In this document: positions 11,988 to 21,587 of the stretch, piece after piece
Numbering within the stretch: position 1 is the first letter of the stretch
How the letters are laid out: the number at the start of each line of letters is the position of its first letter
DNA from: Halobaculum litoreum
Lineage (GTDB): Archaea; Halobacteriota; Halobacteria; Halobacteriales; Haloferacaceae
Direction of reading: 5' to 3'
Length of the DNA stretch: 64,000 nucleotides
Assembly: GCF_030127125.1 (NCBI RefSeq)
Contig: NZ_CP126156.1
Span: 2,294,001-2,358,000 of the forward strand
Position numbers and translations under genes: made by a program
Notes under the pieces: generated by a model
What the model was told of the DNA's origin: nothing
The model's database searches: none
What the model saw: only the letters and a program-made list of their open reading frames with translations

Positions 11988-14642
11988 CTACTCGTCGTGG
12001 ACGATGACCACGGCGTCCTCCGGCTGGAGCAGTTCGCCCGTCCCGGAGTAGCGTCGCTCGCGCTCGACCGCGAACAGGTCGGCGCCGAGCGTCTCGCCGG
12101 CGACGTGGAGCTCGCCGTCGACGATCTCGTAGTCGTCCCGCGCGAGCGCGGCCTCGATGTCGCCCACCGTCTCGCCGAACTGCGGCCCGACCTGCGCGTA
12201 GTCGAGGTCGATGCCCGTGATCACGGACTCGACCTCGGGCTCGGTGTCGAGCACGGCGAGTTCCCCGACGTTCATCACGCCGCGGACGTCGTCGGCGTAC
12301 GCCGCGAGGTCGCCCTCCCCGAACACCTCGACGCGGTCGAGGGCGGCGTTGAGCGGGAGGCCGCGCTCGCTCTTGTAGCGGCGCAGCGCCCCGACGACGG
12401 ACATGGCGGCGGCGCCGGCGTCGCGGTCCGCCTCGACGCCGAGCGGCTCCGGCCAGTCGGCGAGGTGGATCGAGTCGAACTCGTCGCCGGCGCGCTCCTC
12501 GGCGTACATGTCCTGCCACAGCTCCTCGGTGACGTGCGCCAGCATCGGCGCGAACAGCTTGAGGAAGCGCTCGTGGGCGACCGACAGCGTGTAGCGCGCG
12601 GCGGGGTCGTCGTCGTCGGCCTCCCGGACGCGGGTCTTCGCCACCTCGAGGTAGTCGTCACAGAACGTGTGCCAGAAGAAGCCGCGCAGGCCGTCGCGCG
12701 CCTTCGAGAACTCCCGCCGGGCGAACTGCTCGGTGAGCGTCTCGGTGAGGTCGTCCAACTCGGCGAGCAGCCAGCGGTCGAGTTCGCGCAGGTCGTCGTG
12801 GTCGACGTCCGGGCGCTCCTCGCGGGCGTCGCCGACGAGCGACTCGACGAGCCGCGACGCGTTCCACAGCTTCTGGAGCAGCTTCTCGCCGGCGCGCAGC
12901 CCCTTCTCCTTGTACGGGAGGTCGTCGCCGACGGCGGAGCCGGCGGCCCAGAACCGGGCGGCGTCGACGGGGTACTCCGCGAGCACCTCCCGCGGGAGGA
13001 CGACGTTCCCCTTCGACTTGGACATCGCCTCGCGGTTCTCGTCGAGCACCATCCCGTTGATGAGCGTCTCCTCGAACGGCACCTCGTCGGTGTGCTCGTA
13101 GCACTTGACGACGGTGTGGAACAGCCAGAAGCTGATGATGTCGTGGCCCTGCGGGCGCATGTCGAAGCGGTACAGCTCCGGGTGCTCCATCGTGTACTCC
13201 TCGGCCTCGTCGTCCCAGTCCCAGCCGGCGTTGATGAGCGGCGTGAGGCTGGAGGTGGCCCACGTGTCGAGCACGTCCTCCTCGGGGACGAACGCGCCGT
13301 GGCCGCACTCGGGGCAGGCGTCGACGGGCGGGTCGTCCGACAGCGGGTCGACCGGGAGGTCGGCCTTGTCGGCGATCACCGGCTCGTCGCAGTCGCCGCA
13401 GTACCAGACGGGGAACGGGATGCCCGAGGAGCGCTGACGGGAGATGAGCCAGTCCCACTGCAGCCCCTCGACCCAGTGTTTGTACCGGGTGAACATCTTC
13501 TCCGGGAACCACTCCATCTCCCGGCCCGCCTCGAGGTACTCGTCGGCCCTGTCGAGCATCCGGATGTACCACTGCTCGGTGACGAGGAACTCGACGCTCG
13601 TGCCGCACCGCTCGTGGACGTTCACCGTGTGGGTGATCGCGCGGCGGTCGAGGAGGGCCCCCGCGTCGTCCAGATCGGAGACGATGGCCTCGCGGGCCTC
13701 GCCGGAGTGCATCCCCTCGTACTCGTCGGCGACGTCGGTCATGTGGCCCGACTCGTCGATGGCGACACGCAGGTCCAGGTCGTGGATCTGGTACCACTCG
13801 ATGTCGTTCTGGTCGCCGAACGTACAGCACATCACGATGCCCGAGCCGGTGTCCATGTCGACGCCCTCGTCCGCGAGGATCGGCACCTCGTGGCCGAACA
13901 GCGGGATCTCCGCGGACTCGCCGACGAGGTGTTGGTTGTCGTCGTCGTCGGGGTGGACGAACACCGCGACACACGCCGGCAGCAGTTCGGGGCGCGTCGT
14001 CGAGATGGTGAACGTCTCGTCGCTCCCGGCGACGGAGAACGCGATGTCGTGGAAGTGGGAGTCCTGTTCGTCGTCCTCGGTCTCGACCTGCGAGATGGCC
14101 GTCTCGCACTCGGGACACCAGATGGCGGGCGCCTTCTCGCGGTACTCGCGGCCCTGCTCGTACAGGTCGACGAACGACAGTTGGGAGACGCGCTGGACGC
14201 GCGGCTCGATGGTCTGGTAGGTGTGGTTCCAGTCGACCGAGACGCCCAGCCCCTGGATGTTCTCGGTGAACTGCTCCTCGTAGTTGGCGCACACCTCGCG
14301 GCACTTGCGCTGGAACTCCCGGCGCTCGAAGTCCTGGTGGCGGATGCCGAGCTCCTCCTCGGCGAGCCGCTCGGAGGCGATGCCGTTGTCGTCGTAGCCG
14401 AACGGGAAGAACGTCGTCTCCCCGTTCATGCGCTCGAAGCGTGCGACGAAGTCCTGCAGGGTGAACCCGTACAGGTGGCCCATGTGGAGGTCGCCGGATA
14501 CGGTCGGCGGCGGGGAGTCGATGGAGAAGACGGTGTTCGGGTCGGTCGCGGCCTCCGCGTCGTACGCGTACGTCTCCTGGTCGACCCATCGCCGTTGCCA
14601 CTCGGACTCGGCGGTCTCCGGGTCGTAGTCCCCACTGGGCAT
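11988..14642 (-). CDS. valS: Valyl-tRNA synthetase
   Basis: The 884-residue class Ia synthetase charges tRNA-Val. The HIGH-type motif is HMGH in SGDLHMGHLYGF (about residues 50-60) and the KMSKS motif is MSKSKGN. CP1 editing domain segments (STTRPELLPACVAVFVHP, and a zinc-ribbon-like CPECGHG) lie between them, and a C-terminal anticodon-binding domain follows. Length fits archaeal ValRS. It has its own promoter region, divergent from the SDR gene. Confidence 0.96.
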   Translation of the reverse strand: MPSGDYDPETAESEWQRRWVDQETYAYDAEAATDPNTVFSIDSPPPTVSGDLHMGHLYGFTLQDFVARFERMNGETTFFPFGYDDNGIASERLAEEELGIRHQDFERREFQRKCREVCANYEEQFTENIQGLGVSVDWNHTYQTIEPRVQRVSQLSFVDLYEQGREYREKAPAIWCPECETAISQVETEDDEQDSHFHDIAFSVAGSDETFTISTTRPELLPACVAVFVHPDDDDNQHLVGESAEIPLFGHEVPILADEGVDMDTGSGIVMCCTFGDQNDIEWYQIHDLDLRVAIDESGHMTDVADEYEGMHSGEAREAIVSDLDDAGALLDRRAITHTVNVHERCGTSVEFLVTEQWYIRMLDRADEYLEAGREMEWFPEKMFTRYKHWVEGLQWDWLISRQRSSGIPFPVWYCGDCDEPVIADKADLPVDPLSDDPPVDACPECGHGAFVPEEDVLDTWATSSLTPLINAGWDWDDEAEEYTMEHPELYRFDMRPQGHDIISFWLFHTVVKCYEHTDEVPFEETLINGMVLDENREAMSKSKGNVVLPREVLAEYPVDAARFWAAGSAVGDDLPYKEKGLRAGEKLLQKLWNASRLVESLVGDAREERPDVDHDDLRELDRWLLAELDDLTETLTEQFARREFSKARDGLRGFFWHTFCDDYLEVAKTRVREADDDDPAARYTLSVAHERFLKLFAPMLAHVTEELWQDMYAEERAGDEFDSIHLADWPEPLGVEADRDAGAAAMSVVGALRRYKSERGLPLNAALDRVEVFGEGDLAAYADDVRGVMNVGELAVLDTEPEVESVITGIDLDYAQVGPQFGETVGDIEAALARDDYEIVDGELHVAGETLGADLFAVERERRYSGTGELLQPEDAVVIVHDE

Positions 14643-14785
14643 TTCACCCGTACTTTCCCCGAACGCCTGTTAAGCGCCTCGGTTGTCCGGGAGACGGTCG
14701 CACGGCGCCCGCTCGGCCCGGCCGAGGGGAGCTGGAGCGGCCCCCGGCGCCAACGGTTATGCCTCGCGCGGGCGACACGTCGCCC

Positions 14786-15484
14786 ATGACAGTCGCAGTC
14801 GTCGCCGGCGTCGGTCCGGGGCTCGGGGAGTCGGTCGCGCGGCGCTTCGCCGCCGAGGGCTGTGCGATCGGCCTGCTCGCGCGCAGCGACGACTACCTCG
14901 ACGACCTCGCGTCCGACCTCCCGACCCGGGCGCTGGGCGTCTCGACGGACCTCGCCGACGCGGGCGACATCGCGACGGCGTTCGACCGCGTCCGCGAGGC
15001 GTTGGGGCCCGTCGACGTGCTCGTCAACCACGCCAGCGCCGCCTCCTGGACCGGGCTCCGGGACACCACCCTCGGCGCGTTCGACCGCGCGTACGAGGTC
15101 GGCCCCCGCGCCGACTTCCTGTGCGCGCAGGCGGCCGTCGACGACATGCTCGACGAGGAACGGGGCGCCCCCGGCGGCACCGTGATCGTCACCGGAGCGA
15201 CCACCTCCGTCCGGGGGCGCGAGGGAGCCGTCGGGTTCTCGATGGCGAAGTTCGGCTCCCGGGGGCTCGCGGAGTCGATGGCGCGGGAGCTCGGCCCCGA
15301 GGGCGTCCACGTCGCCCACGTCGTCGTCGACGGCGGCATCCTCGGCCCCGACGTGGAGACGGACACGCCCGAGGCGTACCTCGACCCCGACGCCGTCGCC
15401 GACAACTACTGGCACCTCGTCGAACAGGACCGCTCGGCGTGGACGCTGGAGCTCGACCTGCGACCGCACGTCGAGGAGTTCTGA
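14786..15484 (+). CDS. SDR family oxidoreductase-like protein lacking the catalytic Tyr
   Basis: The 232-residue Rossmann protein has the nucleotide-binding VVAGVGPGLGES near residues 5-15, an NHAS motif in place of the common NNAG (about 81-84), and a TGA-TTS segment. The usual YxxxK active site reads FSMAK (F151, K155), so the catalytic tyrosine is replaced by Phe. It may be a divergent dehydrogenase or a non-catalytic member. A TATA-like GGTTATG about 27 nt upstream supports leaderless ATG at 14786 over an upstream ATG at 14759. Confidence 0.8.
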   Translation: MTVAVVAGVGPGLGESVARRFAAEGCAIGLLARSDDYLDDLASDLPTRALGVSTDLADAGDIATAFDRVREALGPVDVLVNHASAASWTGLRDTTLGAFDRAYEVGPRADFLCAQAAVDDMLDEERGAPGGTVIVTGATTSVRGREGAVGFSMAKFGSRGLAESMARELGPEGVHVAHVVVDGGILGPDVETDTPEAYLDPDAVADNYWHLVEQDRSAWTLELDLRPHVEEF

Positions 15485-15640
15485 CCCGACGGGAGCGTTC
15501 GCGGCCGCCCGAGTCGAGGGAGCCGCACCGACGACGGAGCCGACGACGACGGCGAAGGCGAGCACACCGACACCGACCGCGACAGCGAACGATACGGAGA
15601 CCGTCGCGCTTAACCCCGGCCCGTCACCACCACCACCCGA

Positions 15641-16735
15641 ATGAACCCGCGCCACGCCCGCTATCCGTTCTTCGCGGCGGCCCGCGAGGCCGTCCGCGAG
15701 TCGGGCGTCGATCTCGCGGCGCTCGTCGCCGAGGGCGACCCGGCCGTCGAGCGCGGCCGCGAGCGCATCGAGCGCGCGCTCACCGAGGGGACGGTCGACC
15801 CCGCGGACCCGCGCGAGTGGAGCGACCGCGACAACCTCCTCTCGTACCCCGTCGCACGCATCCTCGTCTCGTTGCTCGACTCCCACGCGGCGGTGGAGAA
15901 GTACGCCGAGGCGGAGGCCCGCACCGCCTACCGCCGCTTCACCGAGGACCTCGAACGCGACCCGGACGCCCGGCCCGACCCCGCGCGGGTCGACCGCGAC
16001 GACCTGCTCCGCGAGTTCGACCTCGACGGGGCGGTCCGCGTGGAGGACCCCAAACCCGGCCAGCCCGCGGGGAAGTGGCTGTGGCTCGGCGTCGGCGCGT
16101 ACCTCTCGTACGTCGACCCGAAGTGGGGAGACGACTGGCGCCTCGTCAACCGGGAACTCGTCGCCGGCGAGGTCCGCACCGAACGCGAGGAACTGTACCG
16201 GCTGCTCCGGGAGGCCGTCGGCGACCGCGTCGCCGAGGGGCTCCCGTTCGAGGGCGTGAGCGACGACCTCGCGGACGAACTGGAGGCGGAGATCGGCGAC
16301 CTGCGCGACCTGTTGGCCGACCGCAGCGTCCGGTCGGACATCGAGGTCGTCGACCCCGACTACTTCCCGCCGTGCATCGCCCGCCTGCTGGAGCGCGCCC
16401 GCGCCGGCGAGGAACTCGACCCCCACGGGCGCTTCTCGCTGCTCGCGTTCCTCGCCGGGCTCAACCTCGAGGCCGACGAGGCGGTCGCCCTCTCGGGGCT
16501 GGACCCGGAGCTCGTGGCCGACCGCTTCGGCTACCTCCGCGACGAGTCCGGCGCGCAGTACCCGCCGCCGTCGTGCCGGACGCTCGGCGAGTACGGCCTG
16601 TGTGACAACGCACGGAACCACCGGAGCGTCGCGCCGCACCCCCTCGAGTACTACAGCAGGAAGATCCGCGAGGCGGACGACGTCACCGACTGGCGCGACC
16701 GGGAGAACCCCGACGCGGACGGCGCGCCGGCCTGA
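15641..16735 (+). CDS. priL: DNA primase large subunit
   Basis: The 364-residue protein matches archaeal/eukaryotic PriL: N-terminal helical RHARYPFFAAAREAV and a C-terminal 4Fe-4S domain with conserved cysteines (FPPCIARLL, PPSCRTLGEYGLCDN). With PriS it makes RNA/DNA primers for replication; PriS is not in the window. A GCTTAACCCC TATA-like box at 15609-15617 lies about 27 nt upstream, consistent with a leaderless transcript. It is followed by a convergent small membrane protein gene. Confidence 0.92.
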   Translation: MNPRHARYPFFAAAREAVRESGVDLAALVAEGDPAVERGRERIERALTEGTVDPADPREWSDRDNLLSYPVARILVSLLDSHAAVEKYAEAEARTAYRRFTEDLERDPDARPDPARVDRDDLLREFDLDGAVRVEDPKPGQPAGKWLWLGVGAYLSYVDPKWGDDWRLVNRELVAGEVRTEREELYRLLREAVGDRVAEGLPFEGVSDDLADELEAEIGDLRDLLADRSVRSDIEVVDPDYFPPCIARLLERARAGEELDPHGRFSLLAFLAGLNLEADEAVALSGLDPELVADRFGYLRDESGAQYPPPSCRTLGEYGLCDNARNHRSVAPHPLEYYSRKIREADDVTDWRDRENPDADGAPA

Positions 16736-16765
16736 TCCGACCCGACGGCGACCCGTCGGACCGCC

Positions 16766-16969
16766 TCAGCGGTTGTCCAAGAAGACGCCGGCGGCACCCA
16801 TCAACACGACGAACAGCGCGATCACGCCGACGAGGTAGTACGCCCCGACGTCCGAGAGGTTGTGGTTGACCGAGAACTGCGTGCCGATGGCCACCAGGAG
16901 GGCGATGAAGACGACGACAGCGCCGACGGAGACGGCGATCTTGCGGCGCATCCCGGCGTCGATTTCCAT
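16766..16969 (-). CDS. Small two-helix membrane protein, hypothetical
   Basis: The 67-residue protein starts MEIDAGMRRKIAVSVGAVVV and has two hydrophobic helices (about 12-30 and 42-63) linked by NHNLSDVG. Similar short proteins occur in haloarchaeal genomes without a known role. The ATG at 16969 is preferred to a longer frame whose extra residues look non-coding; a CTTTTAGCGAG box lies about 25 nt upstream. Convergent with priL. Confidence 0.65.
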   Translation of the reverse strand: MEIDAGMRRKIAVSVGAVVVFIALLVAIGTQFSVNHNLSDVGAYYLVGVIALFVVLMGAAGVFLDNR

Positions 16970-17303
16970 GCCCCGGAGTTCCGGTGGACTCGCTAAAAGG
17001 GCTTCGAAGCGACGCCAGACGCCGGATCGGCCGTCCGCGAGGGCCACGGGGCGCGGCGCGGCCGAGGGCTTACCTCCGTTCGGCGCGTATCTCTACCGAT
17101 ACGATGACCCCGACACTCGCCGCCGACCGCCGGGACCGAACCGCCGACCGTGGCGACCGTCGCGACGCCGACCGCCGCCGACCGCCGGAACGACGCGCGC
17201 GGACGCGCCTCCCCCGACGGGGCCCGACGCTCCCGACGGCCCGGACGGCCCTCGCGGGGCCGACGCGGACGCCGAGCGGAGCGACCGCGCCCGCCGCGAG
17301 CCG

Positions 17304-17873
17304 ATGGCCGTGTTCGCGCTCCGCAGCGACGACCAGTACCTCGTCGACACCGACGGGGGCAGCTACGTCGTCGACGTCGGCAGCGACACCTGCACCTGCC
17401 CGGACCACGGGATCCGCGGCCGGCGCTGCAAACACCTCCGCCGCGTCGACATGGAGATCGGCATCGGGCGCGTCCCCGCCCCCGGCGAGCGCGTCGCCGC
17501 CTGCGCGGTCTGCGGCGCCGGCGTGTTCGTCCCGGCCCGCGAGGCCGGCGCGGTCCTCTGTGGCGCCCACCGCCCCGCGGTCGGCTCGTTCGTCCGCGAC
17601 CGCGAGGCCGACAAACTGCTCGTCGTCACGGGCGTCACGCGGACCCGCGCCGACGAGTACCGCACGAGCGACGGCACCCGGATCAGCGACTACGGGACGA
17701 ACGCGGAGTACGGCGACCACGAACCCGTCGTCGAGGCGGTGTACGTCGGCAACGCGATGCGGAGCCCGGGGCCGCTCGACGTGTCCGGGCGCAAGCGCTA
17801 CGGCTTCCCCGCCTCCCGACTGCGGCGACTCGCGCCCGACGAGCGCCCGCACAAGCCCGTGATCGGGATCTGA
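17304..17873 (+). CDS. SWIM zinc finger domain protein
   Basis: From ATG 17304 the protein has 189 residues. The SWIM motif CxCxnHxC is seen as CTCPDHGIRGRRCKH (about residues 32-46), and a second CxxC pair with a later C-x-x-H (CAVCGAGVF...CGAH) could bind another zinc. SWIM domains mediate DNA or protein contacts. The in-frame codons upstream (GPDAPDGPDGPRGADADAERSDRARREP) look coding but have no start, whereas a promoter-like region and an ATG at 17104 are in another frame. The real N-terminus may therefore lie upstream of a frameshift. Confidence 0.75.
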   Translation: MAVFALRSDDQYLVDTDGGSYVVDVGSDTCTCPDHGIRGRRCKHLRRVDMEIGIGRVPAPGERVAACAVCGAGVFVPAREAGAVLCGAHRPAVGSFVRDREADKLLVVTGVTRTRADEYRTSDGTRISDYGTNAEYGDHEPVVEAVYVGNAMRSPGPLDVSGRKRYGFPASRLRRLAPDERPHKPVIGI

Positions 17874-17925
17874 CCGGCCGAGCGAACGGTGGCCTTTTTG
17901 CCGCGTCCGCGACACGAGCGCGTCC

Positions 17926-18723
17926 ATGCCCGACGGTCCCCGCTTCGACAGCACCGCCGAGCACTACGCCCGCCACCGGCCCGGCTACGGGGACGCGGTG
18001 GTCGACCGCCTCCGCGACCGGTTCTCGCTCGACGGCGGCGACGGCGGCGCCGGGCCGCGGGTGCTCGATCTGGGCTGCGGCACCGGCGAACTCGCCGTCC
18101 CGCTCGCCGCCCACGCCGAGAGGGTGGTCGCGATGGACCCCAGCCCGGCGATGCTGGAGGCCACTCGCGCACGCGCCGCCCGAGCCGGCGCCGAGAACGT
18201 CCACGCCGTCGAGGGGGACGACACCGACGTGGGTCGCCTCGACGCCGCGAACGGTCCGTTCCGACTCACGACGATGGGGCGGTCGTTCCACTGGATGGAC
18301 GGCGCGGCGACGCTCGACCGGATCCGCGACGTGACCGAACCCGGCGGCGGCGTCACCCTCGTCTCCGACGGGGAGTGGCTCACGAAGGGGACCGAGGGGT
18401 GGCAGGACGCGGTGTACGCCGTCGCCGACGAGTACGTCGACGACCTCCCCGAGCGCACCGGGCCCGTGGCGTACGACCGCACGTGGGCCGACCACCTCCG
18501 GGACGCCGGGTTCGACGACGTGCGCGTCGCGTCGGTCGGGGAGCGGCGCGACCTCGACGCCGACGCCGTCGTGGGGTACGTCCTGTCGCTGTCGTTCTGT
18601 TCCCCGGAAAGACTGGGCACGGATCGCCGGGCGTTCGAGGACGCCCTCCGGGCGCGGCTCGCGGAGGTCGGCGGCCCGTTCACGTACGAGCGGACCGTCG
18701 AGGTGACGAGCGGCGTCGTCTGA
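17926..18723 (+). CDS. Class I SAM-dependent methyltransferase
   Basis: The 265-residue protein begins with the FDSTAEHYARHRPGYG signature of a methyltransferase-11-type subgroup. SAM-binding motif I is VLDLGCGTGELAVPLA (about 46-61), followed by the acidic MDPSPAMLEATR. The FHWMDG segment is also typical of this subgroup. The methyl acceptor is unknown. It begins 52 bp after the SWIM gene and may be co-transcribed, though a CCTTTTTGCC box lies at about 17891-17900. Confidence 0.88.
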   Translation: MPDGPRFDSTAEHYARHRPGYGDAVVDRLRDRFSLDGGDGGAGPRVLDLGCGTGELAVPLAAHAERVVAMDPSPAMLEATRARAARAGAENVHAVEGDDTDVGRLDAANGPFRLTTMGRSFHWMDGAATLDRIRDVTEPGGGVTLVSDGEWLTKGTEGWQDAVYAVADEYVDDLPERTGPVAYDRTWADHLRDAGFDDVRVASVGERRDLDADAVVGYVLSLSFCSPERLGTDRRAFEDALRARLAEVGGPFTYERTVEVTSGVV

Positions 18724-18748
18724 GCCGCGGGCGACCCCCCTCGCCCGG

Positions 18749-19204
18749 TCACTCCGCCGGCGGCACCCGCAGGAGCGTCCGCGCCCGCTCGCGGAGCCAC
18801 CCGAGCGCCGCGCCGCCGAACGGGGTGAGACACAGCGCGGTCGCGACCGCGACCGCGAGGACGCGGCCCGCGACGGTCGCCCACGCGCCGAGCCCCGCCG
18901 ACGAGAGCCCCGGCGTCGCGACGAGGTGGACGCCGGCCGCGACGACGAGGAACGCAGCGCCGGCCCGGATCGAGGGGCGGACGCCCGCCACCCACGCCGC
19001 GGCCACGACGACCGTCGCGAGCAGGAGGCCGACGTCCCACCCCGAGAGGGTGAGGGTGCCGACGGCCACCTCGTCGTAGCCGACGACCGCCCGCGTGAGG
19101 TCGATCCCCAGCCCGACGAACGACGAGCCGACGAGGATCCAGACCGCGAGCAGGCGGCCGAGAGAGGAGGGCTCCGCGGACGAGCGGGGGGACGTGTCGC
19201 GCAC
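18749..19204 (-). CDS. Hypothetical four-helix membrane protein
   Basis: The 151-residue protein has a Ser-rich N-terminus, then four hydrophobic segments (about 16-37, 49-66, 74-93 and 100-124) and an Arg-rich C-terminus. The likely start is GTG at 19204; CACTTACAC about 25-30 nt upstream on the minus strand is a plausible TATA box for a leaderless message. No known domain is recognised. Confidence 0.62.
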   Translation of the reverse strand: MRDTSPRSSAEPSSLGRLLAVWILVGSSFVGLGIDLTRAVVGYDEVAVGTLTLSGWDVGLLLATVVVAAAWVAGVRPSIRAGAAFLVVAAGVHLVATPGLSSAGLGAWATVAGRVLAVAVATALCLTPFGGAALGWLRERARTLLRVPPAE

Positions 19205-19260
19205 GGTGGGAGTGGCCTCGGCCGGCGTGTAAGTGTCTTGCCGTCGTGTCGCGCCGACGG

Positions 19261-19749
19261 TTACAGCATCTCTTCGGCCTCGTCGGCCGAGAGGATCCCC
19301 TGCTCGACGGCGTTGAGCACCTCCGCGACGCTGGTGTCGGACTCGGTGTCCTCGCTGGCGGCGAGGAGGTCGTCGATGGTCTCGCCGTCGGCGATGGCGG
19401 TCTCCTTCTTCACGCGGTAGTTCCCGCCGTCGGTGACGTACAGGTCGCCCGGGTGGAAGAAGTACCAGTCCTCGCGGTCGAAGCGCACCCCGATCTTCGG
19501 GGTGGCGCCGAAGTTGCGCGCGAAGTAGATGAGCGCCTCCACCTCCTCGCCGCGGAGGTAGATGGGGTCGCCCGAGGAGGACTTCGCCTCGACGGCGTAG
19601 AACACCCGCCCGTCGCCCGCGAGCACGTCCGGCAGCTCGCGGTCGGTGGAGGAGCCGCTGGCGGGCGCGCGCATCACCGCGAACCCGGCGTCGTGGAGCC
19701 TGTTGACGAGTTCGCGCTCCCGGCGGTCGCCCTTCGGGTTGCCCGGCAT
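19261..19749 (-). CDS. hjc: Holliday junction resolvase Hjc
   Basis: The 162-residue protein has the nuclease core of archaeal Hjc: [13 protein letters not shown] with the first catalytic Glu, a [11 protein letters not shown] segment with catalytic Asp, then the E-x-K pair in [15 protein letters not shown]. It resolves four-way recombination junctions as a dimer. A C-terminal extension beyond about residue 120 is helical and acidic. The TATA-like GGTTATGC lies 27 nt upstream of ATG 19749, favouring this start over the ATG 9 codons upstream. Confidence 0.92.
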   Translation of the reverse strand: MPGNPKGDRRERELVNRLHDAGFAVMRAPASGSSTDRELPDVLAGDGRVFYAVEAKSSSGDPIYLRGEEVEALIYFARNFGATPKIGVRFDREDWYFFHPGDLYVTDGGNYRVKKETAIADGETIDDLLAASEDTESDTSVAEVLNAVEQGILSADEAEEML

Positions 19750-19861
19750 GGGAGGAGGTGGCTCGCTGGCGGGCATAACCCACACGGTCGCGACCGGGTC
19801 CGGGGTGAACGTGAACGCGGCTGCCGCGGTATCGGGGTGGAGTCGGGGCCGGCGGCCCGTC

Positions 19862-20541
19862 TCAGTCCCGCCGCGCGAGCACCGACTCGCCGGCGCGGAC
19901 CGCCTCGCCGCGGCGCACACGGACGTCGTCGACGGTGTAGCCAGCCGGCAACACCACGTCGGCCCGCGAGCCGAACGCGATGTATCCGATCCGGTCGCCC
20001 CGTGTGACCGTGTCTCCAGGCGAAACGTAGGGGGTGATCCGCCGGGCGAACCAGCCCGCGATGAGCGCGCCGTCGACGCGCTCGGCGCGGCCGTCGGCTC
20101 CCGCCGCGGCGCCGTCGCCCTCGCCCTCGGCGTCGCCGTCGCCGTCGCCAGCGTCGAGCGTGTACTCGAACCGCTCGTTGCGCTCGGACTCCTTCGCGAA
20201 CGCCGGCTTGTGGGCGGCGCCGCGGTGGTCGAGGCGCGTCACCGCGCCGTCGGCCGGCGCCCGGCAGACGTGCACGTCGAACGGGCTCATGAACACGCCG
20301 ACGCGGACGCGGTCGCCGTCCTCGCGGACCACCGAGACGTGGCCGTCCGCGGGCGACACCACCCCTCGCCCGCCGGCTCGCGCTCGGGGTCGCGGTAGAA
20401 GTACACCGAGAACGCCGCGACCGCCAGCAGCGCGAGCCCCAGCGGCGGGAACACGACGAACGCCGCGGCCGCGAGGACGAGCGGGACGGCGACGCGGCCT
20501 TCGCTCCCCGGCGCCAGATCCGGGATCGGGAGCGGGATCAC
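19862..20541 (-). CDS. Phosphatidylserine decarboxylase-like protein, split by a one-base frameshift
   Basis: Two frames join into one pyruvoyl-dependent decarboxylase of about 226 residues. The N-terminal part has a transmembrane pair and [10 protein letters not shown]; the C-terminal part has [20 protein letters not shown] and the self-cleavage region [13 protein letters not shown]. The frames meet at the C4 run 20362-20365; one more base would restore [10 protein letters not shown]. The enzyme would make (archaetidyl/phosphatidyl)ethanolamine lipid. GTG at 20541 overlaps the RFC stop by 4 bp. An acidic insertion ([12 protein letters not shown]) sits mid-protein. Confidence 0.85.
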
Positions 20542-21587
20542 GCGTCGACGGGGTCGCGGACGGTCGTCTCGGTCGTCCGTCGACCGGCGCCCCACGCCGC
20601 CAGCAGGTGGGTGAGGTGGAGGCGGTCGTCGCTCCCCTCGACGAGGTCGAGGTCGACCTCGCCCGCGAGCGCGTGCAGGCGAGCGACCGCCGCGGGCGAG
20701 GCGTCGGACTTCGAGCGGGCGACCCGGAGCAGTTCGCGGAGCAGGTCGCCGCCCTCGTAGCCGTCATCGTGGAGCAGGTCGTCGAGGGCGGACCGGGCCT
20801 CCTTCAGCTCCCCCGCCTGTGCGGCCTCCAGCGCCCCGAGCACCGCCTCGTCGGTGCCGACCTCGCCGAGCGTCTCGTAGGCGGCGCTCATCGTCACCTC
20901 GCCGTGCTCGACGGCGGTCGTCTGCGCCGACAGCACCGCCTTCCGGAGGTCGCCGGCGGCGGCGCTGGCGACGAACTCCAGCCCGTCGTCGTCGTAGGCG
21001 ACGCCCTCGGCCGAGACGATACCCGCGAGCACGTCGATGGTCTCGTCGGTCGTCGGCGCGCGCACGGGCACCGGGAAACACCGCGAGCGGATCGGCGGGA
21101 TGAGCTTCGCGGGCTGGCGCGTCGCGATTACGAACTGCGTCGTGCGGTGGTACTGCTCCATCACGCGCCGCAGCGCCTGCTGGAAGTCCTCGCGGATCGC
21201 CTCGGCGTTGTCCAAGAGGACCGTCTTGTACGTGCCCGACATCGGCGCGTTCGCCGCCGACTCCTTCAGCACGCGGTTGATCATGTCGCGTTTCGCCATC
21301 CGCGAGCGTCCCTGCAGGAACGACGCGAAGCGGGGGTCTTCGCGGATCTCCTTTTTGGTGCGCCCGAAGAAGTCCGCGACGTTGATCTCGACGAGGTCGT
21401 TGTCCGGGTCGTCGTGGGCCGCCGCCGCGAGCGCGCGGACGGCGGCGGTCTTCCCCGACCCGGGCGGGCCCTGCACCACGAGGTTCATCGGCTCGTCGAC
21501 CGCCCGCGACAGGCGCTCGCGGACGCCGGCTTGCGGGAGGTCCGCGAGCGCGGGGGCGTGCGTGTCCGTCCACAGCGGGCCGTCCAT
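20538..21587 (-). CDS. Replication factor C small-subunit paralogue (AAA+ clamp loader)
   Basis: The 349-residue AAA+ protein has Walker A GPPGSGKTA (about residues 39-47), sensor-type ATRQPAKLIPP and the arginine-finger motif SRC (IRSRCFP). The Walker B region reads LLDNAE rather than the usual DEAD, so ATP hydrolysis may be altered. Haloarchaea usually encode RfcA, RfcB (large) and RfcC; this fits RfcC, part of the loader of the PCNA clamp. It is upstream of and overlaps the decarboxylase gene. Confidence 0.85.
   Translation of the reverse strand: MDGPLWTDTHAPALADLPQAGVRERLSRAVDEPMNLVVQGPPGSGKTAAVRALAAAAHDDPDNDLVEINVADFFGRTKKEIREDPRFASFLQGRSRMAKRDMINRVLKESAANAPMSGTYKTVLLDNAEAIREDFQQALRRVMEQYHRTTQFVIATRQPAKLIPPIRSRCFPVPVRAPTTDETIDVLAGIVSAEGVAYDDDGLEFVASAAAGDLRKAVLSAQTTAVEHGEVTMSAAYETLGEVGTDEAVLGALEAAQAGELKEARSALDDLLHDDGYEGGDLLRELLRVARSKSDASPAAVARLHALAGEVDLDLVEGSDDRLHLTHLLAAWGAGRRTTETTVRDPVDA

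Noticed and set aside
11997-14789. A long plus-strand open frame across valS (930 codons)
   Set aside because: It is a mirror of the valS reading frame in a GC-rich genome; its sequence is low complexity and matches no family, while the minus strand encodes a full synthetase.
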